Source of the DNA: Strongylocentrotus droebachiensis
Taxonomy: Eukaryota > Echinodermata > Echinoidea > Camarodonta > Strongylocentrotidae
Direction: 5' to 3'
NCBI GenBank assembly: GCA_035222895.1
Contig: JAVYIG010000319.1
Location: 541,001-605,000 of the forward strand
DNA: 64,000 bases
Position numbers and translations under genes: made by a program. Below the pieces are notes generated by a model. The model was not told where the DNA came from and made no database searches. It saw only the letters and a program-made list of their open reading frames with translations. This document shows, piece after piece, positions 22,601 through 34,000 of the stretch. Positions within the stretch are counted from its first letter, which is position 1. Each line of letters begins with the position of its first letter.

Positions 22601-24338
22601 ATGTTGTGTATCTTAAAGTGGTAATTCAACGTATTGACATAACTAGTGGTATTTACCCACCCTCCCCTTTTTCAATCAACTCCAAAATATTCACCCAAAC
22701 TTTATCAGAATAAAATTTCCGTTTCCGAACAAAAGCGAACGCTCCCCGATCTCCTGTAGGCCATATGCTCCGGGAAATTTCGAATGGAATTGTGTTCCAA
22801 CACCTGTATGCCGTGAAGGTTCTTGACTCATAGGTCCAGTCTAAGTGAACTTTGACGCATTGCACAAAGAAACTCCCGACCTACTTCTTTTAAGATAAGA
22901 TCATTTTCATCAAGACTACAATTTTATAAAATGGCTACTGGTTAATTGTTCGTATCAATTTATTTATGCAGGATGACGATATCAGCCGAACAATTGGTAT
23001 CGATACAGTCTACGTTGATACAACTGACTTCGAACTTGAAGAGGGCGACATCAACTTCTTGTTTGAGGTATTACTACTTTTCATCCTAATCACTCCTTAC
23101 TAAGTAATTATTTTGTTTCATATGCCAAATACCCTCAAGTATTATGATGCTCGATTTGGATAAAAGATCGGAACCATTTGTAATTCAAATTTCGAGAAGT
23201 TCTAAAATATGTTGCTTCTTGATTGTGAAATTTTAAAAACAAAGAAGAAATGCGATTTCGTGAATATCTACTTGGGATTATTATAGGTTAAAACATTTTT
23301 AATTGAATAGTATATAAATAAGATCGCTGTCCAATAATTGTGTCAGTCAGCCGCTATACGTTGACTTTAACAATGAACACGGTACTCTCTCTCTCTCTAA
23401 AAAAAGAGTGAATTTCACTTTATTTTCACTTTCTTGGGAGTGACGTCGGGGATCACTTGTTTAGGAGTGAATATCTATTGATTTTCGAGTGCTCTCTAAG
23501 AAGTAAAGAGTGAATGCTCACTCTATTTTCACTACATTTTCACTACATTTTCACTCTCCAGAAGAGTGACGTCAGTGATCACTCGAGTTTTTAGAGAGAG
23601 ATATGTCATGAAAGAAATGGAAGATGATACTCTTTAATTAGAATTACAATATAACATAATCCTCCAGTATTATAATGTATTCCAAATTTTCTTAAACGTA
23701 TTGCATGGGTTACTTTAAAAACAAATACAATCTGTGTGGAAGTTTGCATTATTTCATAAACTCTCAACATAGAATATAACATTCCTTTTGTTTTATTTTT
23801 TAAATCGTAGCAAGGAGAAGGAGCAGTTCGTTCTTATCTCCGCAACTACGTTCGGCTTCACGACCCGCCACTGAGGAAAGAACTGCAAGGCGGCAGTGTG
23901 ACAGAGAGCACTATACCCTACAAAGAGCCTAAGCAGCAACTCGACAACGCAGACACCGGCCCATCCCGAGAAAGCAAGCCTGGTTCTCCCGTTCTTTCCC
24001 GCACCAATTTGCAAATGCACACCCTCGGCATGAACGCAACTTCGCAGGAGCCATTGAGAAGAGCGCCTTCAGCACTAAGTAGCCTGGATGGCGGGCCGCC
24101 AATTGTTGTCATACAACCGACGGAAGAAGCGCGAATTTCATCGCCGGCCAGGGGCGACGTTACACCGAAGGGCTCCCGTAGGTCATCCAGCGCAAGGAAT
24201 TCTCCAAGTCCATCTCCAAGTCCATCTCCAAGTCCATCTCCAAGAGCTAACGACGGGGAAAAGTTGGTACGAGTGAGGAGAGGAACCAGGACCCCCAAGG
24301 ACCTGTCGAACGATGCCTTTGATACTCAAGATTCGTGA
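10652..24338 (+). CDS. Patatin-like phospholipase with EF-hands and N-myristoylation signal
   Basis: Ten exons: 10652-11092, 12320-12467, 16559-16831, 17273-17368, 19480-19610, 20356-20444, 21227-21485, 21967-22125, 22972-23067, 23811-24338. All phases match, giving 739 aa. ATG 10652 has a strong context (AAACAATGG). MGSKSSK fits the N-myristoylation rule, and a basic KRKPKRK patch follows. The patatin domain shows the oxyanion motif GGGNKG (134-139), nucleophile elbow GASAG (Ser165) and DGG (Asp306), so a Ser-Asp dyad acyl hydrolase is expected. GWHPARRLFEWFG and TGKELCIVVTNLN are typical of animal and protist patatin-like lipases. EF-hand loop 1 is DVDESGTITRKE (427-438, canonical). Loop 2 (473-484) spans an exon junction, with Asp in place of the central Gly. 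The C-terminal part is low-complexity with a (SP)7 run at 695-708. Inferred role: calcium-responsive phospholipase on a cytosolic membrane face. The exact PNPLA orthologue is not assigned. Confidence 0.92.
11275..11800. mobile_element. hAT-like MITE in patatin intron 1
   Basis: CAGGGGCGGATCC at the left is mirrored by GGATCCGCCCCTG at the right. The flanks are GATTATTC (11267-11274) and GGGTATTC (11801-11808), an 8-bp duplication with two mismatches. No ORF of note. Confidence 0.7.
12472..13575 (+). repeat. Minisatellite at the start of patatin intron 2, 8 units
   Basis: About eight tandem units of 130-145 bp run from the splice donor onward. Each holds TTTTTACTTGCACCCTGTAT, AAGGATCCT, CACACAGTGCGCAATC and TTCGAAGAAGAAGAAGAG. 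The first unit overlaps the donor itself (GTAAGTTTTTACTTGC). Unit length is often not a multiple of three, and the ORFs through it on both strands are repeat artefacts. Confidence 0.9.
13628..13712. repeat. CAGTCAAACCTGTCTA-type repeat fragment
   Basis: ACAGTCAAACCTGTCTATTA and AGACAGGTGGTCTTTCTAGA face each other, as in the related copies at 28965-29095 and 34341-34545. It is probably a short palindromic MITE family. Confidence 0.5.
14290..14830. mobile_element. Palindromic MITE family member 2
   Basis: It shares the inner blocks of the 7275-8207 element (ATAATTTATTGCATTTTA, ACGGTTTTGATCC in reverse, TGCTTTAGCAGTCACGC). The right end (GCGACAGTGTA) is kept, but the left arm is shortened. Confidence 0.65.
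15615..16130. repeat. Degenerate tandem repeat in patatin intron 2
   Basis: Units of about 55-75 bp repeat the phrases CCCATTTGCCTTATGCC, AATGTATTTCCTATATGCC and TAGGTCATA/GGGTCATA. Decay increases toward the right end. The open frames in it are repeat artefacts. Confidence 0.75.
16285..16590 (+). repeat. Triplicated splice-acceptor segment before patatin exon 3
   Basis: CGTTTTCGATGCGAC occurs near 16345 and 16456, and CGTTTTAGATGCGAC near 16551. The third copy is the real acceptor plus the first codons of exon 3. Neighbouring phrases (GACTCTTTTAGAGGG, CTGAATCAAGTTGGAAC-like) repeat too, giving a tandem unit of about 100-110 bp. In copies 1 and 2 the acceptor AG reads CG. Confidence 0.7.
16940..17090. 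repeat. Decayed hAT-like MITE fragment
   Basis: TAGGGGCTGCCGCC plus a poly-C run at the left faces CTGAATCCGCTTCTGG at the right. This is the style of the CAGGGGCGGATCC elements but degraded. A similar fragment with poly-C and poly-G runs and CCCTGGATCCGCTG lies at about 17410-17595. Confidence 0.4.
17600..19180 (-). pseudogene. Decayed non-LTR reverse transcriptase in patatin intron 4
   Basis: Reading the minus strand, the RT blocks appear in order: GIAFIDLRRAFDAIDH near 18600, GVPQGSILSPLLFSLFINDL near 18400, a broken YADD region near 18330, and a C-terminal region at 17600-17883 (FRELNWPQLNQILL; INWNKL). Several frameshifts and stops separate these blocks. It is a jockey/CR1-like non-LTR relic, older than the one at 3242-5143. 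Confidence 0.8.
20725..20874. mobile_element. Short palindromic MITE (TGGGACCCGTTTCACAAA type)
   Basis: TGGGACCCGTTTCACAAA is mirrored by TTTGTGAAACGGGTCCCA. Related designs lie at 24381-24583, 30340-30467 and 51561-51711. Confidence 0.8.
23384..23604. mobile_element. Short MITE with GAGTGA-rich interior
   Basis: TACTCTCTCTCTCTCTAAAA and TTTTTAGAGAGAGAT form imperfect ends. Inside, GAGTGACGTC...GATCACT occurs twice with repeated TTTTCACT phrases. Confidence 0.5.
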
Positions 24339-24380
24339 GAAATAACCAGGCATACATGTATTTGTTTTTCGGCAGATCAA

Positions 24381-24583
24381 GGGGGGCGTTTCATGAAACA
24401 ATTTGTCGGTGGTTTTCACCGACTAATATCATGTTCACCGACAATTTAGTCAGCGCTGACTAAATGTGACCAATGACAGGCCTGGAAAATAGTCGATGAC
24501 AAAAGAATTGTCGGTGGACATGATATTAGTCGGTGAAAACCACCGACTAATTGTTTCATGAAACGCCCCCCCCCCCCCCCCCC
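24381..24583. mobile_element. Short palindromic MITE in the patatin 3' UTR
   Basis: GGGGGGCGTTTCATGAAACA faces TGTTTCATGAAACGCCCCCC, with inner arms GTCGGTGGTTTTCACCGACT and its inverse. It starts 43 bp after the stop codon, so it would be transcribed in the 3' UTR and could fold into a long hairpin. Confidence 0.8.
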
Positions 24584-25566
24584 TGATTTCTTTCTTTTTT
24601 TGTGAGGGGGGTGACCTTTTACTCCGTGCTCAGGGCGTTAATTGCATATAGAGACATTGGGTTAGGGTTACAGTTAGGTTTAGGGATAGACTTAAGTTAA
24701 AGGGAAATCCAACCCAAATAGACAACTACTCTAAAAGAAAGCAGAAAAAACAGAGAAGCAAACTGATGAAAGTTTCAATTAAATATAAGAAAGTTGTGAA
24801 TTTGTGAAAGTTGTAATCACTAATAGGGGCCTACGTATGGGTACTTCAATGTCAATGTGATGCATAGTGCCGGACTACTTTCCCATCTGTTCCAACATAT
24901 AAAATTACTAAATTTTAATTGTTCAAAAAATCATTGCTCAGGAGGGTCTATTCTTTGTAGAGGACCTATAATGACATGCTATCTATAATATATTTTGAGT
25001 AGTGCTCCAAGGGAGAAGGAACTTCCGAGAAAAACAGAAAATTATGATATTTGTGTACACAGCAAAAGGGAGAATAATCCAAGTCCTACGTCACAATTAC
25101 TGACTGAACTTCCAATTTGAAATTTGCATGGACTTGATGATCTCATATTTCAAACATTCATTACTTTCTTACTATTGGTCTGATTCATTTAAAACTTTTG
25201 CCATTCTGTTCCTGTTATTTTTCTGCTTTCATACAAATCAACTTATTACAAGGGGTGGGTCACATAAACAATTGTTTTTAAATAAAATGTTTGTATCTAT
25301 TTATGTAGGATATCTTTTTGCTTCAAACAACTGTATTCCAGACACATTTGTCTGTTTTCTAAAACTGTATTTCTATTACCCCATAGTAATATGTCCGATT
25401 CACTTTCACAGATGAGAAACTTTACTTCCAATGAATATAGTAGTATAGTTCTGTCTATTAAAATCTCTGTTAAACAGACATAATTGACTAAGCTTGAACT
25501 CGGCATCTAGTGTATATTTAGTAGATTTCTGACTAATGTCTTCACTTGTCTCAAAAATGTTTTGTC

Positions 25567-25735
25567 TTTCATGCATAAAGTGACATGTATTTGTATAAAG
25601 TGTTAAAATGTAATATTTCATGCATAAAGTTACATGTATTTATACAAAGTGTTAAAATGTAATATGTAGGGATGCCAGTTAGAATTGATTAGAGGGCCTG
25701 AATTCAGGCTATTGCTTGAAAACTGGCATCCCTGA
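25567..25735. repeat. 51-bp tandem duplication and adjacent hairpin
   Basis: TTTCATGCATAAAGT...GTTAAAATGTAATAT occurs twice in a row (about 25567-25668). It is followed by AGGGATGCCAGTT...AACTGGCATCCCT (about 25669-25733). Confidence 0.75.
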
Positions 25736-26201
25736 ATATATTGTTGATACAAAAGAACTTCGGATGGATAATATAAATATTGTTACTTTTCCAAACTTGT
25801 ATATTCTGTTAGTCATTATTATACCACCTTTCCCTACTTTTGAACCCCACAAATTTCTCTGTGTTAAACATTATGCAATCGTAATGAATATGCAGGACCA
25901 AAAAAGTATACTTTAGCAGATTCTGTTACCCAGCTCGGAGCATGTGGTATATTGTATAATATTTAGGGTATATATAACTTTCTTCAATGAACTTTGATAT
26001 TTATTTCATACATTATTTGCTGCTTTTGTTATGCCATTATATACGCAGAAATCTTATATGTAAACAAATGCCAGAGAAGCAATATAACATGTATGAATTA
26101 GTAGTAAACATTTTAACATGCTTTAATATAAATCTACTGCTTGTTTGGGGGCTTGGACATGGTGACGCGGACTGTAAACTGTATTTTTACTGGTTAGCAT
26201 T

Positions 26202-26207
26202 AATAAA
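26202..26207 (+). terminator. Candidate polyadenylation signal, patatin-like gene
   Basis: AATAAA lies 1.86 kb after the stop codon. An earlier AATAAA at 25281-25286 is an alternative. The choice cannot be made from sequence alone. Confidence 0.35.
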
Positions 26208-27987
26208 GAAGACAACATTTTAAGAAATATTGATTATAGTGTGACATGTGGAATAATTTCTCTGTATCGCGGTGTCAAGTGTCCTACTTTTTATCTTGAA
26301 AAGGATGATCTGCGCAATGTGTTACATGACATATCCAGAAATTTTATCCAGAAATGAAAATCATTTGATATGATAAGAATCAGGATACTCTAAAATGTCG
26401 CGAAACACATTATTATTATTATTATATAATGCGCTTTTCCCAGATGATTCCGTGCGATGATGTATTTAAGACAAAGAGGGACACATCTTATCTCTCATTT
26501 CTATAGAAAAACTGTATTTTCAATGTTGCAAAAAAATAATTTTCATGAAATAACTATCTGTATAGTGTAATTGTAGACAAAAGAAGCACAGCACAAATTA
26601 TTTATTCAATCAACCAATCAAATATACTTTATTACCCTTTGCACACCATTTGCGCAAATTATTGCTGTACACAACTACAAATGCGACCACATACCGTATT
26701 TAGAGTTGGCGTTAATTAGGAATATTACAAGAGACCAAGAAACACATTTACACTTTTAATATAACATTTAATGTTATATTCACACAATTGGCAGGAAATG
26801 TAACTAAAAAATTGGAATGTGTGCTACTTTAGCACAAGACGTTCTTTGAAAGAAAGAAAAAATGTCTAAATCACATTCATATCATGAAGAACTGAACAAG
26901 AATGGGGCAGAGTTTCTGACTCGGTACCTCAAGACTCATAAAACTTCCCCTTGATTTTTTTAAAACAAATCTACACTCCTATGACTTTAAATATAACAAG
27001 ATAACGGCTCAACTCTTATATAATTTCCATTAAAATCGTCAAACAGATATATTTCTAGTCATGAACAGAATTTGTTCTGATTCTGCAGCTTAACATTTTC
27101 AGGCATAACCGGAACTTGGGATAATTTTTTTAAATATGTCTACATAACTTGCCAGAATCTGGGCAGGTCAAGAGGAGGTATTATTATGGTATGCAGCTTT
27201 TTGGTGGATTACTAACCAAATTTGTACAACATGTGCAATTATGCATCAAAAGCAATGACAATTAATTAATATGAACATTTCAAACTTGAAAGTAAGAGGG
27301 GTCTTGTAACAAAGTTTTATACAAATAGCTTTCCTTTTAATATTGGCATTAATTACCTTTAATGTCTGCAAACTTTACAAGTATACAAGAAGGTTTTAAA
27401 AACTCAGGGAAAATTATGTTGCTGCGTTCTGGAATAAAGGTTACTTTGTAAATTGAACTTGTCACTCATTTCTTGTTGCATACTGATACACTATTGCTAT
27501 CACATGTACTAAAGTATTCCTGAAAATTATCATTTCACAAAAAATGTACTACATTCCGACCATTTCATATTATGTTGACTGTGAGTATGAATAGATGGGA
27601 AGAATATAAACATGACATTATTAATATTTCAGATGAAGTAATTATTTTCCTTCAAAAATAAGTCGACCGGTAGTCTCTAGTGGAAGAACAGATTGACTTA
27701 TGATGGCATGGTAATAAAAGGTGAAAATGTAAAGTAGTACACACATTTAATAAGATATACTATGAAGCAGGAAATTCTTCTAGTTACCACTTACTCTTCG
27801 GGAAACTTTTGTTGACCATATATCATTTAGGAGACATATTTTGTATTCTTTAAAATTATTGTACTGATGCATATCTCCATTAAGTACCCACTATTGTACA
27901 ACAAAAAACACTGGAAAAGAATAAATAATCTAAAAACTGATTTCATCAAGTAGAAGAATAGAAAAAGTCAATCACCACGGAAAAAGA
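26208..27987. other. Intergenic gap between convergent genes
   Basis: AT-rich DNA with an (ATT)n run at 26410-26426 next to ATAATGCGCTTTTCCC, which resembles a retrotransposon tail in reverse. No convincing exon was seen on either strand. Confidence 0.5.
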
Positions 27988-27993
27988 TTTATT
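27988..27993 (-). terminator. Polyadenylation signal of the PDI gene
   Basis: AATAAA on the minus strand lies 43 nt past the stop codon of the PDIA4-like gene. Confidence 0.5.
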
Positions 27994-28036
27994 CAGACAT
28001 GAATATAACAAACTAAAAAACAAAACATAAGGCACA

Positions 28037-31000
28037 CTATAACTCGTCTCTGTCCTGCAGCACTGCAAACGTTGCATGCTCCTCGATAAATTCACTCAAT
28101 TTTTCTAGCGACCTTTCGCCGCCTTCGAATTTGATAGGGTTGTTCTTATCCGTTGCTTTTGAGAAATAAATCGTCGGAAATCCTGTGGTTGTATAAGCGC
28201 CGTTTGAGACGTCGTTAGCAGTAGCATCCATTTTGGCAATGATGAGGTTCTTGGCGTTTGCAAATTTCTTGCCCAATTTCTTGTAGACTGGATCCAACTT
28301 TTTACAATGTCCGCACCACGGTGCATAAAACTCGATGAGGACGTCTTTGTTCTTGTCCAGGACTATTTTCTCGAATGTTTTCCCGACGATGGTCTTGACA
28401 GCTGCTTTGGATTTCTTTGGGATGGGCTGGGACTTGATCACTGGCTTTACATCACCTGCAGCAAATTGGCCACAACAAAATAAAATTTAATTTGGATTTG
28501 AGGTAACCATAAAATGTAGGCTATAACACAATCCAACAAAACTTATCACCAAATATTTAAATTATATAGATCACCTGCAGCAAATTTCAAACAAAAACTA
28601 CAAGATAATTTGGAGTTGAGGTAACAAAAATACAGACTATAACACAATCCAACAAAATTTTATCCCCAAATAGTCATTTTCATAAATAAATGGCAATTGA
28701 CAAATAATTTTCAAATTTATTTGACAGATGCCACTTATTTAGGCATATACAAATTTGGTGATACTTTTTGTTAGGTTCTATGAGAATCATTGTGGAGTAA
28801 GAAGCAAAACAAACAAGGCATTCCACAAAGTGTAAGTACTGTGTCAAAGCTAGATATATCATCTACCTGCAATTCAATTGAATGAGTTTGGATGCACATA
28901 TGCATATTGATATACTAAATTTTGTTTGAGATACAGTGACACTTGAATATGAAATTATATGGTCTTTATAGACAGATTCCCTTTTTACATGTTTCGATGA
29001 CAAACACTGTTAAAGGAAAACAGAAAATGTGGTCACTAAAGACAGTTGGTTTTTCTATACAGGTGGCCACTAAAACAAGTTTCACTGTCATATTGTCTGT
29101 TCAGAGCCGGAAGGGTGTTAAAGGAAACCAAAACCTTCATACTAGGTTACTTTTATTGTAAAGTTTAAAAGATTTGAATAAAATCAGTGAAAATTTGAAC
29201 AAAATCGGGCAAGGAATAAGAAAGTTAGAGCTTTTTGAAAATGACTAGTCACTAGAGGGCGGTATTCAATTTGATGACATCATCTGTGAACAACTCTCCA
29301 TGCCTTTTGTACATAAAATTTCACAATTTTTTTGTTTTCTTCGTATTTATTTGTGTTCTTGATCCGACATCATAACATGTGAAGTAGAATATCATTTTGC
29401 ATTCTATATCTTGCTTCCAGGTGAGTACATTATCTCAATCACAAGAAAGAAGGAAAAACATGAAATTTGATGTACAGAAGGCATGGAGAGTTGTTCACAG
29501 ATGATGTCATCAAATTGAATACCGCCCTCTAGTGACTAGTCATTTCAAAAAGCTCTTACTTCCTTATTCCTTGCCCGATTTTGTTCAAATTTTCACTGAT
29601 ATTTTTCAAATATCTTAAACTTTACAATAAAAGTACGAGTTAACAACCTTCTGACTCCAAATGGATGAGATGCAGTCCTACATACCGTTCTGCCACGTTC
29701 TGATGAACTCGCGAAGGACATCGGATTCAAAGTCATCCTCAGGCTCCAGCTTAAACCTCAGTCCATCGGCGGTGAAGATTCCAACGTTGATGTCTTCACC
29801 GCTGTCGTCGAGCTCCAGCTGTTTCATCTCAGCCGCGAACTCCTCTTCGTCGGCGATGGCAAAGTGGAGCTCATCAAACTCCTTGTCCTTGGCTACCTCC
29901 ACGATCTTCTGACGATAGATCTCGGTGGCTAAAGAACGGAAGAGAGAAATAATGCAAAAAGTCTCAACTCTGATCTGCTGGTCACATGAGGTCCTGTTCA
30001 CCTTTGCAATTGTGATCATGATTGCAAACGTGACTGCACATTTTTAAAACAAATATGGACTTTTAAAATCATGAATCCATGAATAAGTAGTCTAAAATGA
30101 AAGAGCACAGATATATTTTTTGGAAAATGAAGTGTCGCATTATATTTCATGTAATATAATTAAACAAGATTAAATTCTTGCAATCGTTGTGATCTGCACA
30201 AGCCAGTCATTAGGTATATACAAAGTTAACACAAAATCTGTACCGTTGTACCACATACAGAAATCAATACAGTTCATACTAAACGGATCCGACCGCGACG
30301 ATCCGAGCCATGGTTCATGAACTGAAACAGCCAAGACCAGGGCCCCGTCTTACAAAGAGTTGCGATTGATCCAAATCAATCGCAAGTCCCCCAATCAATC
30401 GCAAGTTTGCAGTCTCCTATCTCTTATATAGTTGCGATTGATATCAACTCTTTGTAAGGAAGGCCCGATCATGATTGAAAAACTGACAGACAAGTATTAT
30501 CATGCAGCTTTTATTTGTCTATTCTTCTTACCAACTCTGTGATCGAAACTCCAGTCCACTGAGAAGAAAGCCACCAGTTGAGGGCGGTCTGTGTAACGCT
30601 TTTCTCGGTTTGCTTTTGTCATCTGGCCTACCAGAGGAACGTCGTTCTCCTGATAGAAGTTCTCCAGGTCTTGGACACTCCCTTCAGCCTGCACGGTAAC
30701 AATGATAATGACAATATGTCTTATATTATGACATACAAAGCGCTGATACTACTGTCATTGTTGTGATCATACAAAGTACTTAGAGGCCCACTGTACTTCT
30801 TGTAGCTACTTGCTCCCTCTATATAGAAAACAATGCCTAATCAGTGCCTGTTGGTCCCCATGATCCTTTTTCTTATGTTAATTGAGAGCTGAGTTGATGA
30901 GATAGCCACCTGTCTGTGTTTACCCTGGGTGATCTAATCCCGTCTGTCCACATTAGGACAGACAGTCTTTAATGCTATTTTGCTGAAGAAACAAAGTGAA

Positions 31001-34000
31001 GAATACTATTTCCTTCAAGGAACAAAACCACTGAATATTATTTTCCTGACAATAAAAACTGCTAAATACTATTTTACTGGAGATAGAAACTGCCCCATTC
31101 TATCATCTTGAGGATACAGTCTTTGCGTATTTTAGTAACAGGGTAAATCTATTAAAATGGTAACATACAGGAGAAAGCATTAGTGTCTTGCTTTCTAGAA
31201 CTCTACGTTCTTGCCTTTTTGTAAATATTACGTTTTATATACCTCACTTAAGAAATCCAGCCATCTGATTGGTCGAATTGCATTCATAAACTTCAACTGT
31301 TCCTGTAAAATTCCCGGTAACCATGCATAAACATTTCAATATTTTTTAATAACCATGGTTACTCCATGGTTACCCCATAGGTTTACATGTTAAAAAATGG
31401 TTTGAGCGATGGAGGATACCAATCAAGCTAATGTTAAAAAGATAGAGTAATGGGAAAATTGAAAAATATTTTTTATTTTTTATTTTTTAGTCTATTTTTT
31501 TTCGTTTTTTTAGTCTATTTTTTTTCGGCATATAAAAGTATTAATGACTGCTTTAATATTCGAGAAATAGTTGTTTTCATACGCTCTCGGGAAGGTTACA
31601 ATTGGGCTATTCCCCTCGGCAAGCCTCGGGGAATAGCACAATTCTAACCTTCCCTTGAGCGTAATAAAACAACTATTTCTCTCAAAGCAGTCATTAATAC
31701 TATAATATAATTTGTTATCTTTTTATTTAGTGTAAAATACCAAAACTTTGTATTTAACCACAGAACATATTTGAGCCTAGATGTAGAATAGCTTGTAGCT
31801 TAAGTATCTATTCGATAGTTCATATTTATGAATTTACATTTCTAAACCCATTTATCCTTTCAATGTTAAACATTCACATTGGATTGTTATATTGATGTAC
31901 TTTTTGTTTGGATAATAAAACTTTAAACTAAAACTCAAACTCATTAGCTTTTTTTTTTCTTCCAACCTTACCTGAGTGAAGACATGTCTCCATGGTTCAT
32001 ACTTGGATCTGAAACGCTCCGGTAAGAAGACAACGACCGATGGAGCGTTGATCTTGTAGCTGTCTCGGGAATCCTGATCAAACACATGAGCAAATCTGTA
32101 GTTATCCCTCAGACCGTTGCCTAAGATGGAGAAAGCGGTGAGAGATTTAGTCAAGTTAGCAGTTTGAATAAGCCACTTTGGAGATACTATCTGCAGATGG
32201 CCAGATAAAGGTCATTTGAACTAAATTGTAAAACCCACAAAGATCAATTTCGGATATGTGTTAATGGAAGTTACATAATCATTATTCATTTCACACCAAC
32301 GGTACAATCTGTGATACACAGGTGGAAGTATTCTTTTCAAGCGAGTGAACAAAAGATCCATCTTTGAACAGGTCAATTAAAGCCCTAATGCACTATTTAT
32401 AGCTACTTGCGCCCTCTATACAGCCAACAATACCTAAGCGGTACCTGTTGATCCCCTTTTCCTATTAATTGAGAACTGATTTGATGAGATAACCACCTCC
32501 TGGTGACCTTGCAGGGAGGTCTAATCCCCCCTGGCCAAACTAGTGCAGAGGGGATTTAAAGAATGTGTCCTACGTCCTCCCCACATACTTTAATAGACTT
32601 ACCTGCATCAAGATATGTAGTGTAGAGAGGATCTTGGTTACTATTGAAGAAGCCCACGATGCTGACATCGTCCTGGTGGGCGAGGAACTCTCGAAGAGCT
32701 TTGGTAGAGCCAAGGAGCTGAGAACTATCACCAACTTGTTTCTGCATGTACTGAATGATACCTGATAACAAGATAAAAGACAGATAGGGTTACCTACTTG
32801 CAATACCGATATGCACTATGAACATGACGGACAAAGAAAGCGGACAAAATATACAGTTCCTCAGGTAAGACAAAGGAACATCCCTTCACTGTTATTATGT
32901 AAAAATGTGTAGAACAGGTGAATATCCATGTTCTACACATTTTTACATAATAGCAGTGAAGGGATGTTCCTTGTCTACCTGACAGCCAAAAAAATACACG
33001 GGGGCTGAGGGCGGATTCGCCCCGGAAACACCATAAACAGCCCCCGAAATAGGCTCAAAATCCGATTTCGGGGGCGACATCAAAAAGTGAAATGATCTCA
33101 AATCGCCCCCGTAACGATTACGAGCGGTCGCGCGCTCTCTTCTTCTAGCTTCGTATTTATTGCGTGCATTTCTTGGTCCGCGCGCTGAATCTCCGTGTAA
33201 AATTGTATACACAAAAAATCGGTCGTAAAAAAACTCGAACCATATTCCATACCTTACCTGGCTTACCATGTCGCACACAAGTACGCCAAAACACGTATCT
33301 TTTCGCAGTTGCGAGATCGAGACGGAGCGTAGGCGTCGAGTTTTTTGGCTGGTCGATTTTGTTTTGGTAGAAGCTGAATCTAGACCATGAACCATACCAC
33401 TAAACATCGCGAAACTGTAATCAATTTCCATCACAAATTCACGATTGCCGCAATTTTATAAAGTTTCCATCAATAGAGGTATGAAATTAAAGCCTATTTT
33501 GTGATATTCTCGCCATGTTTACGTAATTTTGATAATCATTTCTTCAAAGTAAAGAAATCGGACAAAATCACCGTGACTGACACGCATACAATACCGTGCA
33601 TTGCCGCTGTGCAGTGTGTGTGAGTTAGCTGAGCTGCAGTAGTTAACCAAGGAAGCTCCAACACCGGCAGCGCAGGCGTCCGACGCCTGCGGCTCCGGTG
33701 TTGGAGCTTCCTGGAGTTACGCTGGAGTTACGCTGCAGTGTGTGTGAGTAGAGCTGTGCTCGAGTCGAAGAGATTTGACACTTTGAAATTGTTATCTGTT
33801 GGTTTGCATCATTATTGCCGCGATTTCAATATAGTTTTGTGAATAGATTTACAAAACCTGAGCTTAGAATTAGTAAAAGTAATACTAATGTCTACGTTTT
33901 TAAACGACTGTCTGATTTTCTTGTGAAAATTTTACTTTGAAAAATGATTATCGAAATTCATGGCCAGAAATAATCACAATCTAGGGTCTATTATGTTACA

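Noticed and set aside
23918..24298. 126-codon minus-strand ORF
   Set aside because: It is the antisense shadow of the last patatin exon.
32943..33434. 163-codon minus-strand ORF
   Set aside because: It crosses the border of two nested transposons, so it cannot be one ancestral gene.
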